Assembly (NCBI GenBank): GCA_002727515.1
Contig: PBXF01000042.1
Coordinates: 7,652-15,124, forward strand
Source: Methanobacteriota archaeon
GTDB lineage: Archaea; Thermoplasmatota; Poseidoniia; Poseidoniales; Poseidoniaceae
Direction: 5' to 3'
DNA: 7,473 nucleotides
Shown in pieces: positions 1-6,324 of the stretch (position 1 is its first letter; every line of letters starts with the position of its first letter). Under the pieces are notes generated by a model. The model was not told where the DNA came from and searched no databases. It saw only the letters and a program-made list of their open reading frames with translations. The position numbers were made by a program, and so were the translations under genes.

Positions 1-2781
1 TCGCCAAATGATCCAGATGATTGGATTGAAATAGATTCTTCGTCATGGTCTAGTTTGAATAATGGAATCCTTGAGATTCATTGGAGATTCAAAGTTACAT
101 CAGAATTCCCCGACCAAGACAATGTAAAGTTTAGAACAGGATGTAAAGATATAACCGGCCCGGATGGTGGATTCTCTCCCGAGCAGTTGGTCAGTGAAGA
201 GGGAATGAGAGTCAATACCTCATTCGGATTAGGATGGTTGAATGTAAGAGATAACGATGGTGAAGTCACTAGTGATGACCTACCGACTGGAAGCTGGGTT
301 GCCGCTGGTGAAACACTATACTTCCAAGGAGCAATGTGGTTTGCTGATTCTCAAGATGCTCCTAAGGACAGCGCTTTCGATATCCGAATTGCACAGAATG
401 GTTTCGTGCATTCGAATTGGAGAGACAATTCCAATGTGAACGGTTCATTCTTCATCTCCATCGATTTACCTGATATCGATGTTGAAAGTGGCTTGACATA
501 CGAATTACAGACCTACAATGAGAGAGATGCAACGAGGGTTTTGCCAGCAAATTCTGAATGGACAAGAACATACAAGGTCGATGCAACAGCACCTCTTGTA
601 TCACACACTTATCCAACGGAAGATGCATATGAGGCAGCAGTAGAAAATCAAAAGATTAGCATAAGCCTTGGTGACGGAGTTGGTGATCCAGTTGAATTGA
701 AACTATTCTATTGGGTTGAAGCAGACCACGATATGAATCGAAATGGTGAGGCAGATCCAGAGGAATATGCAGTAAAGGTTGTCCGTAACGAAACCCTCGC
801 AGATTTCAAGACATTTACAACCACTATTGACCACTCTAGAAATCCAAACATGGGTAGAGTTTCCTATTATTGGGACGGTGGTGACCAAGCAGGAAATCCG
901 TTACATTACTCGACAATTATCGATGACGAAGAGTACACTTGGGAAAGCGGCTCTGGATTCAATTATGATGACGCAACATTCCGAACCAGGAAGGATTCTT
1001 CAGCCATATTCACAGGCCTTGATTGGGTAGGTCACAGCGATGACGGAGCAGTATATGCAGGCTTTGACCAAACAATCTCTTTAGGATTAATCGATGCGAA
1101 CACAGCGATTGATTTCGAATATATCGATTTGGTATTCGACTTCGAGGGGCCAAATCCTGAGGTTGACCAACAAAGAATCTCATATTACGGATTTACTGAT
1201 ACTTTCCAGAGTAATTCAGATTTCATCGATTTAATGTCAACATCCAGTATGGTTCAAACCACAAATGAGACAGGTATGCCATTAATCTTGATAGATTTCA
1301 ATTTCCAGATTGGATGGGATTGGCCTGATGAAGAGATTTCAGATTTGGCTCTTGAATACAAGGAAAGAGGTTCTGAATTCCCTACAAGACATATCATCGC
1401 AGACCATACATTTAGGGTTGAAAATGACTTAGTCCTGGACGTAAATTCATTCCTCGTTGAGGATATTAGCGAACCTAGAACCGGTATTGTAGCCGATGGA
1501 AGCAGGGTCAGAAATGATGACCGATTAGAGTTCACTGGAAAGGTGGTTTACCAAGGAAGTAATGTTCCAGCACCTAGGGACGCATCGATTGAGGTCGAAG
1601 TATTCGATGGTGAGAGAATATGGTCTGATGGTTCCCTAGAAGACGATGGTGGATACTCTGTAGAAGTTCCTCTTTCGAGTGCTGAAACACTTCTTTCATC
1701 GCCAACAAGAACTTGTTTAATCTCAATAACAGGAATACCTGGAAAAGGAGAAGATATGACTGGACAAACAGTTTCTACAACCTTGAGGGTAGTTGTTGAT
1801 GATACAGCACCTCGTGTTGTGAGTAGGATTACTCCAATCAATACAATCGATATCTCAGCTAATAGCGACCTAACTAGAGTTCCTGTTGAATTCAAAGGTA
1901 CTGAAGATGCCGATATGACAGGTTCCAAACAGATTGTACATTGGGTAATGAGAGATTCTAGTAAGACACTAACTCTTGGAGCAGGGCAAGCAATTCTTGG
2001 CATGCAACAAGAAGAACAACAGATCACATGGACAGGAACAGTCGACTTGACCGACGGTGGAAAAGTGATGCCTCGTGACGGTGATTGGGTTGGTTTCTAT
2101 CTATCAGGATATGATACTGCTGGAAATGAATTCCCCGAAGTATCTAACTCAGAGGCAAGTCCAATTGCTGAACTAGCAAGCGTTGATACTGACTTTGAGC
2201 GCCAGTGGGTGCGCCTTGGTTCACTAGGTCCACAGTTGAAGATAGATTCATTCTCTCTTTCAGATGACCACGTTGCTCCTGGACAAGATATTGAAATGAC
2301 TGTAATTGTCCACAATGACGGTGGTTTATCGGACGCTTTGTTCAAGGTTTCATTCTATGAAGAAAACTCAATTGTTCCTTTCGAAAGTAAGACACTGAAC
2401 AAGATTGGAGCGGATGAGAAGGTACCGGTTACAATCTCTTGGACCGCTAAGGAGGGTGTTGAAAGAGTGAGAGTTGTAGTTGACCCTGACAATGTTATCG
2501 TCGAAGTCAATGATGATGATAATTCAGCAGAACACAAAGTCGAAGTTGTCTATGTTTCATACATGGGTTGGTTCGATTCAATAAGAGAGCAACCTCTTGT
2601 TTGGCTATTCACGATATTATCGATAATCGTCCTAGTTGGAATTGGTATGGTGGCTAGCCGCACAGCAATTTCGATTGATGATGGACTGATGTTTGACGAA
2701 GAGTGGGAAGGCGACGACGACGAGTATGAAGATGATGATTACTATGACGACGACGACGATTACGACGATGATGATTATTGA
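1..2781 (+). CDS. Large modular secreted/surface protein with CARDB domain, C-terminal membrane anchor and Asp/Tyr-rich tail (5'-truncated by window edge)
   Basis: The reading frame is open from base 1 to the TGA at 2779-2781. The TTG at 55 is therefore probably not the start, and the N-terminus lies outside the window. Residues here are numbered from base 1 (926 visible). The visible order is: beta-rich module copy A (about 7-299), linker region (300-406), module copy B (about 407-709), CARDB-like domain (about 746-851), one hydrophobic helix (about 865-885) and a 41-residue tail ending in Asp, Glu and Tyr only. Each module ends in an Ig-like unit that opens with a V-D-x-T-A-P-x-V motif and closes with D-x-A-G-N. 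An EF-hand-like loop lies at 244-255. Only one cysteine pair or fewer per module is seen, and acidic residues are frequent. The expected topology is a long extracellular part with the tail in the cytoplasm. Such architectures are common in archaeal cell-surface proteins, but the specific function is unknown. An enzymatic domain such as a peptidase could lie upstream of the window. The gene, membrane anchor and domain repeats are well supported; the role is not. Confidence 0.85.
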   Translation, partial: SPNDPDDWIEIDSSSWSSLNNGILEIHWRFKVTSEFPDQDNVKFRTGCKDITGPDGGFSPEQLVSEEGMRVNTSFGLGWLNVRDNDGEVTSDDLPTGSWVAAGETLYFQGAMWFADSQDAPKDSAFDIRIAQNGFVHSNWRDNSNVNGSFFISIDLPDIDVESGLTYELQTYNERDATRVLPANSEWTRTYKVDATAPLVSHTYPTEDAYEAAVENQKISISLGDGVGDPVELKLFYWVEADHDMNRNGEADPEEYAVKVVRNETLADFKTFTTTIDHSRNPNMGRVSYYWDGGDQAGNPLHYSTIIDDEEYTWESGSGFNYDDATFRTRKDSSAIFTGLDWVGHSDDGAVYAGFDQTISLGLIDANTAIDFEYIDLVFDFEGPNPEVDQQRISYYGFTDTFQSNSDFIDLMSTSSMVQTTNETGMPLILIDFNFQIGWDWPDEEISDLALEYKERGSEFPTRHIIADHTFRVENDLVLDVNSFLVEDISEPRTGIVADGSRVRNDDRLEFTGKVVYQGSNVPAPRDASIEVEVFDGERIWSDGSLEDDGGYSVEVPLSSAETLLSSPTRTCLISITGIPGKGEDMTGQTVSTTLRVVVDDTAPRVVSRITPINTIDISANSDLTRVPVEFKGTEDADMTGSKQIVHWVMRDSSKTLTLGAGQAILGMQQEEQQITWTGTVDLTDGGKVMPRDGDWVGFYLSGYDTAGNEFPEVSNSEASPIAELASVDTDFERQWVRLGSLGPQLKIDSFSLSDDHVAPGQDIEMTVIVHNDGGLSDALFKVSFYEENSIVPFESKTLNKIGADEKVPVTISWTAKEGVERVRVVVDPDNVIVEVNDDDNSAEHKVEVVYVSYMGWFDSIREQPLVWLFTILSIIVLVGIGMVASRTAISIDDGLMFDEEWEGDDDEYEDDDYYDDDDDYDDDDY
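19..897 (+). repeat. Module copy A of a duplicated ~300-residue unit (protein-level repeat)
   Basis: This covers residues 7-299 of the surface protein. It aligns by eye with copy B at many ordered anchors. These are D-W-I-E-I (7-11) with D-F-I-D-L (407-411); I-L-E-I-x-W-x-F-K-V (23-32) with I-L-I-D-F-x-F-Q-I (429-437); R-V (70-71) with R-V (472-473); L-Y-F-Q-G (106-110) with L-E-F-T-G (509-513); V-D-x-T-A-P (193-198) with V-D-D-T-A-P (599-604); and D-Q-A-G-N (295-299) with D-T-A-G-N (705-709). The copies are diverged, and no DNA-level identity was noticed. The unit seems to hold three subdomains: a beta sandwich at about 7-90, an F-x-G domain at about 95-190, and a TAP/AGN Ig-like domain at 193-299. 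Confidence 0.75.
730..765 (+). other. EF-hand-like calcium-binding loop in module copy A
   Basis: Residues 244-255 read D-M-N-R-N-G-E-A-D-P-E-E. This fits the canonical 12-residue EF-hand loop at positions 1 (Asp), 3 (Asn), 5 (Asn), 6 (Gly) and 12 (Glu). Position 8 is Ala rather than the usual Ile, Leu or Val. Asp242 and Asp244 precede the loop, as in many extracellular Ca-binding loops. Calcium binding is inferred from this pattern. The flanking sequence is beta-rich rather than a helix pair, so it would be an EF-hand-like loop and not a true EF-hand. Confidence 0.45.
1219..2127 (+). repeat. Module copy B of the duplicated ~300-residue unit (protein-level repeat)
   Basis: This covers residues 407-709 and is the counterpart of copy A. 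The offset from copy A grows smoothly from 400 to 410 residues across the anchors, as expected of one ancestral unit with a few small insertions. In the final Ig-like subdomain the conserved W-V (238-239 in A, 648-649 in B) is exactly 61 residues before the last Asn of D-x-A-G-N in both copies. The F-x-G subdomain (507-600) resembles a carboxypeptidase-regulatory-like or invasin-like beta sandwich, with an acidic D-D-G-G-Y turn before its last strands. Copy B lacks the EF-hand-like loop found in copy A. Confidence 0.75.
2236..2553 (+). other. CARDB-like domain of the surface protein
   Basis: This covers residues 746-851. It has the pattern typical of CARDB (cell-adhesion-related domain found in bacteria and archaea). 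The first strand begins L-K-I-D-S-F. It is followed by a P-G-Q-x-I-x-M-T-V-x-V-x-N-D-G-G segment, then F-K-V-S-F-Y, a strand with V-P-V-T-I-S-W and a late V-D-P-D-N-x-I-x-E-x-N-D-D-D-N motif. That last motif is the usual CARDB signature ahead of the final strand. It lies just outside the membrane helix, like a stalk. Confidence 0.75.
2593..2655 (+). other. Single C-terminal transmembrane helix
   Basis: Residues 865-885 are a continuous run of Leu, Ile, Val, Phe, Trp and Gly without charge. It starts at P-L-V-W-L-F and ends before S-R-T. It is the only strong hydrophobic stretch in the visible protein. With a beta-rich domain before it and an acidic tail after it, the most likely topology is outside N-terminal part, cytoplasmic C-terminus. 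Confidence 0.85.
2713..2778 (+). repeat. GAY/TAY low-complexity tract encoding a 22-residue Asp/Glu/Tyr-only tail
   Basis: All 22 codons from 2713 to the stop codon are GAC, GAT, GAA, GAG, TAC or TAT. They give only Asp, Glu and Tyr, with five Tyr spaced through the acid run. At DNA level this is an imperfect GAY trinucleotide repeat. GAC and GAT are mixed, which argues against a recent pure slippage expansion. The tail is the very C-terminus and should face the cytoplasm. Confidence 0.9.
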
Positions 2782-2827
2782 AATTCTAATCGTTGCCCTC
2801 TTGAACCAGTGACAGTGCCGCAACAAC

Positions 2828-5800
2828 ATGGCTGAGGGTATATTCTCTGAACTCGTCGAGGGTTTGCAGAAAACTCTCGCAGAGAAAAAGTGGACTCCAA
2901 CGCCAGTTCAAGAAGCATCTCAATCGGCAATCGCATCTGGTAAAGACCGTTTAGTAATCGCCCCAACGGGCTCTGGAAAGACAATGGCTGCAATGCTGCC
3001 ACTGTTGGATAGAGCTATTCGCTCTGAATGGAAAGGAATGTCAATACTCTACATTACGCCGTTGCGGGCGCTGAATCGAGATGTGGATAGGCGGCTAGAA
3101 GAAGTTGTTAGTTCAGTTGGACTAACCTTAGGCCTTAGGCACGGAGATACTAAACAATCAGAGCGCACAAAACAGGTTAGAAAGCCTCCTAATGTCATGA
3201 TTACAACACCTGAAACATTCCAGTTAATGTTCACAGGCTCTAAAATTAGGGAGTTACTTCGAACTGTAGAGGCCGTAATTATCGACGAAGTACACGAATT
3301 AGCCGCAGGAGAAAGAGGGTGGCAACTTTCAGTTGGAATATCAAGGCTCGAGCAATTTAAGGGTTCAACCATACAAAAAGTAGGATTATCTGCTACTGTC
3401 GGAAATCCTGATCAAGTAGCCAAGTGGTTGTCAAAAGATGGGGAGGCAATAATTGCCGAAGCACCACGTATAACTGAACTAAATGTCGATGCGATAATTC
3501 CTCTCCCTGAAGATGAAATCGGTTCTCTTGAATTGGCAATATCTCCTCGAGCACACGCAACTCTCAGAGGCCTTGCTGAAATCGTAACAAACAATAATCC
3601 GTGCTTGATATTCGTTAATTCTAGAAATAGTGCAGAAACTGTATCACAACGGCTTCAATCGATAGCTCCTGATTTGAAGATTGGAGTTCATCACGGCTCT
3701 CTTGCAAGAGAAACCCGACAGCAAATGGAAGATGACCTAAGGAGCGGTTCACTTCAAGGTCTAGTCTGTACATCGAGCCTTGAATTGGGTATAGATGTAG
3801 GAAGTGTCAACCATGTTGTCCAAATTAGGTCTCCACGATCCGTTGATAGAATGCTACAAAGGGTAGGAAGAGCAGACCACAGGCTTGGTGGAATCGGTAA
3901 AGGGCACCTGCTTGGTTGGGAATGCGATGATTTGTTTGAGGCTGCAGTAATTGCAAGAAGAGCGATGAGTGGCGATATAGAGCCTGTAGAATGGAGAGAA
4001 AGACCTCTCTCTGTAGCAGCCAATCAAATTGTAATGATGGTACATAGTCATGGTGCATTAACTATTGATGAGATTACTGAATCAATATCAGCAGCACAAC
4101 AGTTCGAAGGTTGGACTAGGCAAGACACGATAAACATCGCAAAAGTCCTAGCCGATGGATGGGTAATCCGGTGCGAGGAAGATCCAAGCGAAGTTCCATG
4201 GTACAGGTGGCCATATGATGTATGGCAAACATTGCTTGCTGAATCCAAAAAAGAATTGCCAGAACAACCTAAACTTGGTGCTGGTGAAGAGCCGCCAGAA
4301 GAGTTAGCAAAGTTGCAATTTACTCCACCTAAGCGTTATGCAAAAGGCTGGATAAGCCGTTCAGGAAGAACCAGAGATTGGGTTACATCCCATCTGTCAA
4401 TGATTCCAGATAAGCAGTCATATCGAGTTAGAGATGCAGTAACTCGCAAGAGCCTAGGAAATGTCGACGAGGCGTTTGTACTGTCTCTAAACGATGGCGG
4501 AGAGGAAGAAGATGGTCGTTTACGCAGATTTGTTATGGCCGGAAGAACATGGATAATTGTCGATGCAGACCCGGAACAGAATGAGTTGCTAGTTGCTCCA
4601 ATTTCTGACCAAGGTCACGCACCACACTGGGTTGGAGAATTGCCTCCAACTCCTGCAGATATTGCAAGAGAGGCTGGGCGATTGCGAAGATTGTTTGCAA
4701 TAGATTTGGGCATGATGAAGGACGAAAAAGTCGACACAATTGACCCTGCAGGTCTCCTTGTTGGAAATACTACCCTTGCAGATTATCCTCTCAACGGTGA
4801 GGCAATGGGATTGTTAGGAGAAATCGTTGCCAAACATTTCGATTCAGCTATGAATATCCCTAGCGAGCGTCTGATCACAATAGAGGATAGAGACGAAGCC
4901 CTAGTAATCAATTCGTGTCATGGCAGTAGAATCAACGAGACAATTGGGCATTATCTGCTTGCGATGGCCAGTACGAGAAGCGGAAAATGGGGTAGACTAA
5001 TCGTTGAACCTTGTCGTATTTCATTACAAATTCCTGGAATTAGGCCTGCAGAACTAATCGAATGGCTAACAGAAACACCTCCCGAAGCGTTGGAAGGAAT
5101 TCTTTCCGTGACTCTTCCAAATTCAAGAGAAGTGAGGTGGAGGTTTGCTCAAGTTGGAAAGGTGTTTGGAATTTTGCGTAAAGGAGTCGACCCAAGAAGA
5201 ATCAACTTGCAAGCTCTTCTGAAGAAATACAGAGGCACTCCAGTAATGGACGAAGTGCTCGGAAAATTATTCTATGAAAGAATGGATATTGAGGGTTCAA
5301 TGGATTTAATGAGAGCAATTCAGTCAGGCCTGATTGAAATTGTAGTTACAGCACCAGGGCCTCTCGGTATTTCGAGTAGGTCAGAGAAAGATTTGCTTTT
5401 ACCAAATTTTGATAATCAACAAGTTCGAGCTAGACTTGAAGGTCGTTTAATGAATGAAAGAGCAGTATTATGCTGTTTAAAATGCTACGCGATAAGGCGA
5501 TTTAGAGTCGCACGATACCCCGAACTTAGCGGTGGCAAGAAGTGTCTGAAATGTGGCGGACAAATGCTTGCATGCATGCGAGAAGGCCTCGAGAAACAGT
5601 TACTAGAAATGGTAAAATCCGACGAACAAAAAGACCGAGATAGAATGATGAAGAATGCACAGGTTGTATCAAATCGAGGTATGGAGGCTATACTCGCACT
5701 GATGGGAAGAGGTGTTGGAGAAGCTACTTGTCAACGTTTGATGCGTAAAGTTCCAAGGGGTGATATGGATAGATTACTCGAAGCAATTCATATCGCAGAA

Positions 5801-5836
5801 ATCGAATATGCCAGAACTAGAAGGTTCTGGGGTTAA
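2828..5836 (+). CDS. lhr: Archaeal Lhr-type SF2 helicase (DEVH-box ATP-dependent 3'-5' helicase)
   Basis: This 1002-residue protein has every expected SF2 motif. They are a Q-motif-like W-T-P-T-P-V-Q (22-28), Walker A A-P-T-G-S-G-K-T (45-52), T-P-L-R-A-L (77-82), T-T-P-E-T-F (126-131), Walker B D-E-V-H (153-156), S-A-T (188-190), I-F-V-N-S-R (261-266), motif V (about 313-325) and motif VI Q-R-V-G-R-A-D-H-R (344-352). Lhr-specific marks follow: R-H-G-D-T after motif Ia, S-G-R-T-R-D-W...L-S-M-I-P (512-527), V-D-E-A-F-V (546-551), G-R-T-W (572-575), a Cys4 zinc ribbon (883, 886, 906, 909) and a terminal G-R-G-V-G-E...A-R-T-R-R-F-W segment (960-1001). Lhr enzymes translocate 3'-5' and unwind forked DNA and RNA:DNA hybrids; a role in DNA repair or replication-fork handling is known for relatives. 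The ATG at 2828 is the only sensible start, since an in-frame TGA lies at 2810 and the next in-frame Met comes after Walker A. No Shine-Dalgarno is seen. It lies 46 bp after the surface-protein gene on the same strand, so read-through is possible. Confidence 0.95.
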   Translation: MAEGIFSELVEGLQKTLAEKKWTPTPVQEASQSAIASGKDRLVIAPTGSGKTMAAMLPLLDRAIRSEWKGMSILYITPLRALNRDVDRRLEEVVSSVGLTLGLRHGDTKQSERTKQVRKPPNVMITTPETFQLMFTGSKIRELLRTVEAVIIDEVHELAAGERGWQLSVGISRLEQFKGSTIQKVGLSATVGNPDQVAKWLSKDGEAIIAEAPRITELNVDAIIPLPEDEIGSLELAISPRAHATLRGLAEIVTNNNPCLIFVNSRNSAETVSQRLQSIAPDLKIGVHHGSLARETRQQMEDDLRSGSLQGLVCTSSLELGIDVGSVNHVVQIRSPRSVDRMLQRVGRADHRLGGIGKGHLLGWECDDLFEAAVIARRAMSGDIEPVEWRERPLSVAANQIVMMVHSHGALTIDEITESISAAQQFEGWTRQDTINIAKVLADGWVIRCEEDPSEVPWYRWPYDVWQTLLAESKKELPEQPKLGAGEEPPEELAKLQFTPPKRYAKGWISRSGRTRDWVTSHLSMIPDKQSYRVRDAVTRKSLGNVDEAFVLSLNDGGEEEDGRLRRFVMAGRTWIIVDADPEQNELLVAPISDQGHAPHWVGELPPTPADIAREAGRLRRLFAIDLGMMKDEKVDTIDPAGLLVGNTTLADYPLNGEAMGLLGEIVAKHFDSAMNIPSERLITIEDRDEALVINSCHGSRINETIGHYLLAMASTRSGKWGRLIVEPCRISLQIPGIRPAELIEWLTETPPEALEGILSVTLPNSREVRWRFAQVGKVFGILRKGVDPRRINLQALLKKYRGTPVMDEVLGKLFYERMDIEGSMDLMRAIQSGLIEIVVTAPGPLGISSRSEKDLLLPNFDNQQVRARLEGRLMNERAVLCCLKCYAIRRFRVARYPELSGGKKCLKCGGQMLACMREGLEKQLLEMVKSDEQKDRDRMMKNAQVVSNRGMEAILALMGRGVGEATCQRLMRKVPRGDMDRLLEAIHIAEIEYARTRRFWG
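5474..5554 (+). other. Cys4 zinc-ribbon motif in the Lhr C-terminal region
   Basis: Two C-x2-C pairs are seen, at Cys883/Cys886 and Cys906/Cys909, separated by 19 basic residues and ending C-L-K-C-G-G. This is the usual zinc-ribbon spacing and matches a C-terminal feature known in archaeal Lhr proteins. Two more cysteines (882 and 916) flank it. A role in nucleic-acid contact is likely by family analogy and is not shown directly by the sequence. Confidence 0.8.
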
Positions 5837-6279
5837 TCATCGACAGAGCGGACAATTAATCCGGCCTCTTGCATCATTTCAGTTGAAATTTTGAAATCTT
5901 CCTGCCATCTATCTGGAACTTCTACTTCCAGTGAATAAACGACTTCTTTGACACCTGCTTGAATGAGTGATCTAGCGCATCTAGAGCATGGTGGCCATGT
6001 GACATAAGCGGTGCTACCTTTCAATGAAACTCCAATTCTAGCAGCATGCATAATCGCATTCTCTTCTGCATGACAGATTAGTGGATATTTCGTTTCTCGA
6101 TTTGCCAATCTTTCTGGATTGTCATCGATCCCTCTCGGGAAGCCGTTGAACCCAGTTGAGCGAATCTCTCTATCCTCACCAACTACAACGCATCCTACCT
6201 TTGTTGAAGGGTCTTTTGACCATCCTGAAATGTGTTTAGCCAGTTCTATGAATCTCAAATCCCATTTCTTGTTCAACAT
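5833..6279 (-). CDS. dCMP deaminase (ComEB-type, zinc-dependent cytidine deaminase superfamily)
   Basis: This 148-residue cytosolic enzyme is predicted to convert dCMP to dUMP, the substrate of thymidylate synthase. The zinc site is complete: H-A-E-E-N-A at 70-75 gives His70 as ligand and Glu72 as the catalytic proton shuttle, and P-C-S-R-C at 97-101 gives Cys98 and Cys101. The F-N-G-F-P-R-G motif (44-50) and the D-P-S-T-K-V-G segment (23-29) mark the deoxycytidylate deaminase branch rather than cytidine deaminase, TadA or RibD. The length is typical. The ATG is placed by a perfect Shine-Dalgarno one base upstream of it. It lies 45 bp downstream of folC on the same strand, and the two probably form a nucleotide/folate unit. 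Its TAA stop overlaps the stop of the convergent lhr gene by 4 bp, leaving no intergenic space for a terminator. Confidence 0.93.
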   Translation of the reverse strand: MLNKKWDLRFIELAKHISGWSKDPSTKVGCVVVGEDREIRSTGFNGFPRGIDDNPERLANRETKYPLICHAEENAIMHAARIGVSLKGSTAYVTWPPCSRCARSLIQAGVKEVVYSLEVEVPDRWQEDFKISTEMMQEAGLIVRSVDD

Positions 6280-6280
6280 G

Positions 6281-6288
6281 TCACCTCC
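6281..6288 (-). promoter_or_regulatory. Strong Shine-Dalgarno of the dCMP deaminase gene
   Basis: Read on the - strand, GGAGGTGA lies one base before the ATG (four bases after GGAGG). It is an uninterrupted 8-base match to the anti-Shine-Dalgarno UCACCUCC at the 3' end of 16S rRNA. It fixes the start codon and suggests the gene is translated from a leadered or polycistronic mRNA. Neither lhr nor folC has such a site. Confidence 0.8.
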
Positions 6289-6324
6289 ATTGTCCCGATA
6301 CTTGTGCCAATCGTGTCTACCTCA

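Noticed and set aside
1548..2027. A 159-codon open frame on the - strand inside the surface-protein gene
   Set aside because: It lies wholly antisense to a well-supported gene with clear domain motifs. It has a Ser/Thr/Pro/Val-rich composition typical of antisense shadows and shows no recognisable motif.
2713..2778. GAY triplet tract as a phase-variable microsatellite
   Set aside because: The codons are interrupted by TAY, GAA and GAG and mix GAC with GAT. It is not a pure repeat prone to slippage, and triplet changes would not shift the frame.
2772..2790. A/T-rich stretch as a promoter for lhr
   Set aside because: The A/T bases come largely from the stop region of the preceding gene. There is no clear TATA plus BRE, and co-transcription with the upstream gene is equally likely.
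2792..2824. Short inverted repeat GTTGC...GCAAC before the lhr start
   Set aside because: Five-base arms around a 23-base loop are easily expected by chance, with no supporting context.
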